61,504 bases of DNA from NCBI GenBank assembly GCA_018240745.1, contig JAFEFF010000186.1:1-61504 (forward strand), written 5' to 3'. This document shows, one piece after another, positions 59,323 to 61,504 of this stretch (within the stretch, counting starts at the first letter, position 1; each line of letters opens with the position of its first letter). Origin of the DNA: Pseudomonadota bacterium. GTDB taxonomy: Bacteria; Pseudomonadota; Alphaproteobacteria; Reyranellales; Reyranellaceae. Under the pieces are notes generated by a model that was not told the origin of the DNA, made no database searches, and was given only the letters and a program-made list of their open reading frames with translations. A program made the position numbers and the translations under genes.

Positions 59323-60489
59323 ATGGATTTCGAACCGTCCGCCGAACAGCAGATGCTGATCGACCAGGTGCGCCGCTACGTGCGCGAGGAAATCCTCCCG
59401 CTCGAGGCCAAGCTCGACCCCGACGCCTCGGAGCTGCCGCCCGAGGACTTCAAGCGGCTGACCGAGAAGACGAAGGCGATGGGACTGTTCGGCATCGACA
59501 TCCCCAAGGAGTTCGGCGGGCCCGACATCGACATCGTCACGCGCGTGCTGCTGGCGATCGAGATGGCGCAGCATCGTGCCGGCCTCTACGTGCCCTGCTA
59601 CGGCACGTTCGGCGGCGCGGGCCTCGCGCAGATCTTCGAAGCCAACGAAGACCAGAAGGAGCGCTACCTCTATCCGACGCTGCGCGGCGAGAAGAAGGCC
59701 TTCTTCGGCCTGACCGAGCCGTCGGGCGGCAGCGACCCGGCGCGCGCCATCCAGACCCGGGCCGAGCGCAAGGACAATGGATGGGTGCTGAACGGCGCCA
59801 AGATCTTCATCTCCAACGCCGACCGGGCGCAGTACGGCATCGTGTTCGCCCGCACCGACGCCTCCAAGGGTCGCGCCGGCATCACCTGCTTCATCATTGA
59901 CAGCGACACGCCGGGCTTCCACGTGCGGCGCGTCGTCCACACCCTGCGCTCATCGCACTACGCGACCGAACTCGAGTTCAAGGATTGCTGGGTATCGGAC
60001 CACCAGGTGCTGGGCGAGGTGAACAAGGGCTTCGCGGTCGCCAACGACCGCCTGACCCGCCAGCGCATCCCCTACGCCGCGGGCTGCATCGGCGTCGCGA
60101 TCGCCGCGCACGAGATGGCGATCGAATGGGCCAAGATGCGCTCGACTTTCGGCGAGAAGCTTTCGCATCGCCAGGCCGTGCAGTGGATGCTGGTCGACAA
60201 CGAGATCGACATCCGCACTGCCAAGCATTTCACGCTCGAAGCCGCCGAGAAGGCGCGCCGCGGCCTGCCGTTCCGCATCGAGGCGTCGATCGCCAAGCTC
60301 ACGGCGTCGGAGGGCGGCGGCCGCGTGGTCGACCGCGCCATGCAGATCCATGGCGGCATGGGCATGACCAAGGATCTGCCGCTGGAGCGCTGGTACCGCG
60401 AGATGCGCATCCGCCGCGTCGGCGAGGGCCCGAGCGAGGTCCAGCGCATGGTGATCGCCCGCGAGATCCTGGGCAGCAACCTGCGATGA
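59323..60489 (+). CDS. Acyl-CoA dehydrogenase
   Basis: This 388-residue FAD enzyme oxidises acyl-CoA to enoyl-CoA. It has the family blocks DIPKEFGGPDIDIV, GLTEPSGGSDPA (first signature), NGAKIFISNADRAQYGIVFA, and a C-terminal MQIHGGMGMTKDLPLERWYREMRIRRVGEG. The catalytic Glu probably lies in the conserved C-terminal region. The substrate is unknown; the nearby hydratase and CoA-transferase suggest a CoA-ester pathway. Confidence 0.93.
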   Translation: MDFEPSAEQQMLIDQVRRYVREEILPLEAKLDPDASELPPEDFKRLTEKTKAMGLFGIDIPKEFGGPDIDIVTRVLLAIEMAQHRAGLYVPCYGTFGGAGLAQIFEANEDQKERYLYPTLRGEKKAFFGLTEPSGGSDPARAIQTRAERKDNGWVLNGAKIFISNADRAQYGIVFARTDASKGRAGITCFIIDSDTPGFHVRRVVHTLRSSHYATELEFKDCWVSDHQVLGEVNKGFAVANDRLTRQRIPYAAGCIGVAIAAHEMAIEWAKMRSTFGEKLSHRQAVQWMLVDNEIDIRTAKHFTLEAAEKARRGLPFRIEASIAKLTASEGGGRVVDRAMQIHGGMGMTKDLPLERWYREMRIRRVGEGPSEVQRMVIAREILGSNLR

Positions 60490-60532
60490 CGCGCCGGCAG
60501 CGCACACCCCACCCTGAGCGAGCGTAGATGCC

Positions 60533-61504
60533 ATGAGCACCAAACCGCTAGCCGGCATCAAGGTCGTCGAATTCGGCCAGAACCTCGCCGGACCCTATGC
60601 CGGGCAGATCCTGGCCTTCCTCGGCGCCGAGGTGGTGAAGGTCGAGCGGCCCGAGGGCGACGATGCGCGGCGGTGGGGACCGCCGTTCGTCGAGGGCGAC
60701 GGCACCGGCTTCATCGCGCTCAATCGCGGCAAGAAGTCGATCACCTGCGATCTCGCCGATCCCAAGCAACGCCGAGCGCTGATCGAGCGGATCGGCGCGG
60801 CCGACATCTTCGTCCACAACCTGCGCGCCGACGTGCCGGCCAAGTTCGGCATCGACGGCGCGACGCTCACCAGGAAGTTCCCGCGTCTGATCTATGCCGA
60901 TCTCGGAGCCTTCGGGCATACCGGCCCGTGGGCCCACCGGCCGGGCTACGAGCCGATCATCCAGGCGGTCGCCGGCCTGATCTCGCTGAACGGCGATCCG
61001 TCCGGGCCCGAGGCGCGCATCGGCGTGTCGATCATCGATCTCTCGACCGGCATGTGGACGGCGATCGGCATCCTGGCGGCCCTCGCCAAGCGCACCGCCA
61101 CCGGCCAGGGCAGCCTGGTCAACACCTCGCTGTTCGAATCGGGGCTGATGTGGGCCTCGAACCACGTCGCGGGTTACTCGGTCACCGGCAAGATGCCGCC
61201 GCGCCAGGGCACCGGCCATCCCACCCTCACGCCCTACCAGGCGTTCGAGTGCAGCGACGGGCCGCTGATGATCTGCCCCGGCAACGACCGGCTGTGGCGC
61301 AAGTTCGCCGAAGTGCTGGGCCATCCCGAATGGCCGGGCGAGGCGCGCTTCAAGACCAACGTGCAGCGCGCCGAGCGGCGCGAGCTGCTGCTGGGCATGA
61401 TCGCCGACATCATGAAGACCGAAAGCCGCGCCCACTGGTCGGCCAAGCTCGATGCGCTGGGCGTGCCCAATGGGCCGCTGAACACGGTGCCGCAGGTGCT
61501 GGAG
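60533..61504 (+). CDS. CaiB/BaiF-family CoA-transferase (partial, continues past window)
   Basis: The frame is open from ATG 60533 to the window end (324 codons). It begins STKPLAGIKVVEFGQNLAGPYAGQILAFLGAEVVKVERPEGDDAR, the N-terminal CoA-binding block of type III CoA-transferases, with TLTPYQAFECSDGPLMI later. The catalytic Asp is expected in the IGVSIIDLSTGMW block. The gene is cut at its 3' end; type III CoA-transferases are usually about 400 aa, so roughly 75 codons are missing. Confidence 0.9.
   Translation, partial: MSTKPLAGIKVVEFGQNLAGPYAGQILAFLGAEVVKVERPEGDDARRWGPPFVEGDGTGFIALNRGKKSITCDLADPKQRRALIERIGAADIFVHNLRADVPAKFGIDGATLTRKFPRLIYADLGAFGHTGPWAHRPGYEPIIQAVAGLISLNGDPSGPEARIGVSIIDLSTGMWTAIGILAALAKRTATGQGSLVNTSLFESGLMWASNHVAGYSVTGKMPPRQGTGHPTLTPYQAFECSDGPLMICPGNDRLWRKFAEVLGHPEWPGEARFKTNVQRAERRELLLGMIADIMKTESRAHWSAKLDALGVPNGPLNTVPQVLE

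Overview
This window is chromosomal DNA from a G+C-rich alphaproteobacterium. Three things point there: the cell-envelope/division (dcw) cluster running mraZ to ftsZ followed by bamD, recN and ligA; an aa3 oxidase operon in the order ctaC-ctaD-ctaB-coxF-ctaG-ctaE with DUF983 and surf1; and the LTXXQ, TauE and DUF1272 families. A Reyranella-like or other Rhodospirillales/Hyphomicrobiales relative is a guess from general gene content, not something the sequence proves. Almost all genes are intact. There is no tRNA, rRNA operon, CRISPR array, prophage or classical insertion sequence.

Layout. 1-4.5 kb: a CDS end, a SAM methyltransferase and a D-cysteine desulfhydrase in tandem, then ligA. 4.56-4.92 kb: a 360-bp unit consisting of a GIY-YIG nuclease gene between 28-bp inverted repeats. 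4.9-26.4 kb, all on the minus strand: the full dcw cluster transcribed from mraZ down to ftsZ, with most neighbours overlapping by 4 nt (ATGA or GTGA), a strong terminator after ftsZ, then bamD and recN. lpxC, usual between ftsZ and bamD in many alphaproteobacteria, is not there. Upstream of mraZ lie four GGGA boxes at exact 10-bp spacing (predicted MraZ sites) and the RNase P RNA gene. 27-34.7 kb: a peptidoglycan amidase, a TerB/J-domain protein, a TauE exporter, uvrB, an LTXXQ protein, an intradiol dioxygenase, a GNAT and an aspartyl/asparaginyl hydroxylase. 34.7-45.5 kb: an M16 peptidase, thrC, DUF1272 and M32 peptidase followed upstream by the cytochrome c oxidase operon, all minus strand. 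45.7-46.2 kb: a decayed CpaF-like ATPase relic. 46.3-50 kb: two tandem cyclophilins, a frameshifted MFS transporter and an aspartate aminotransferase. 50-55 kb: a GST, an enoyl reductase-like MDR, an NTF2-like protein, DUF1801 and an EF-G-like protein. 55-61.5 kb: a DUF559 nuclease between hairpin repeats, an LLM oxidoreductase, a thioredoxin-like gene with an in-frame TGA, msrP, and lipid/CoA genes (enoyl-CoA hydratase, acyl-CoA dehydrogenase, CaiB-type CoA-transferase running off the end) mixed with more hairpin repeats.

The most notable item is at 56562-56990. It encodes an exported thioredoxin-like protein whose redox motif reads TGA-Gly-Gly-Cys, with the frame open for 104 codons after the TGA and a short hairpin at the distance expected of a bacterial SECIS. 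It lies 4 nt upstream of msrP (periplasmic methionine sulfoxide reductase), and no msrQ is visible. This is a candidate undescribed selenoprotein/MsrP pair; a simple nonsense mutation is the main alternative. The second theme is small nuclease genes (GIY-YIG and DUF559) whose 3' ends run into flanking inverted or hairpin repeats, resembling minimal mobile or repeat-propagating cassettes.
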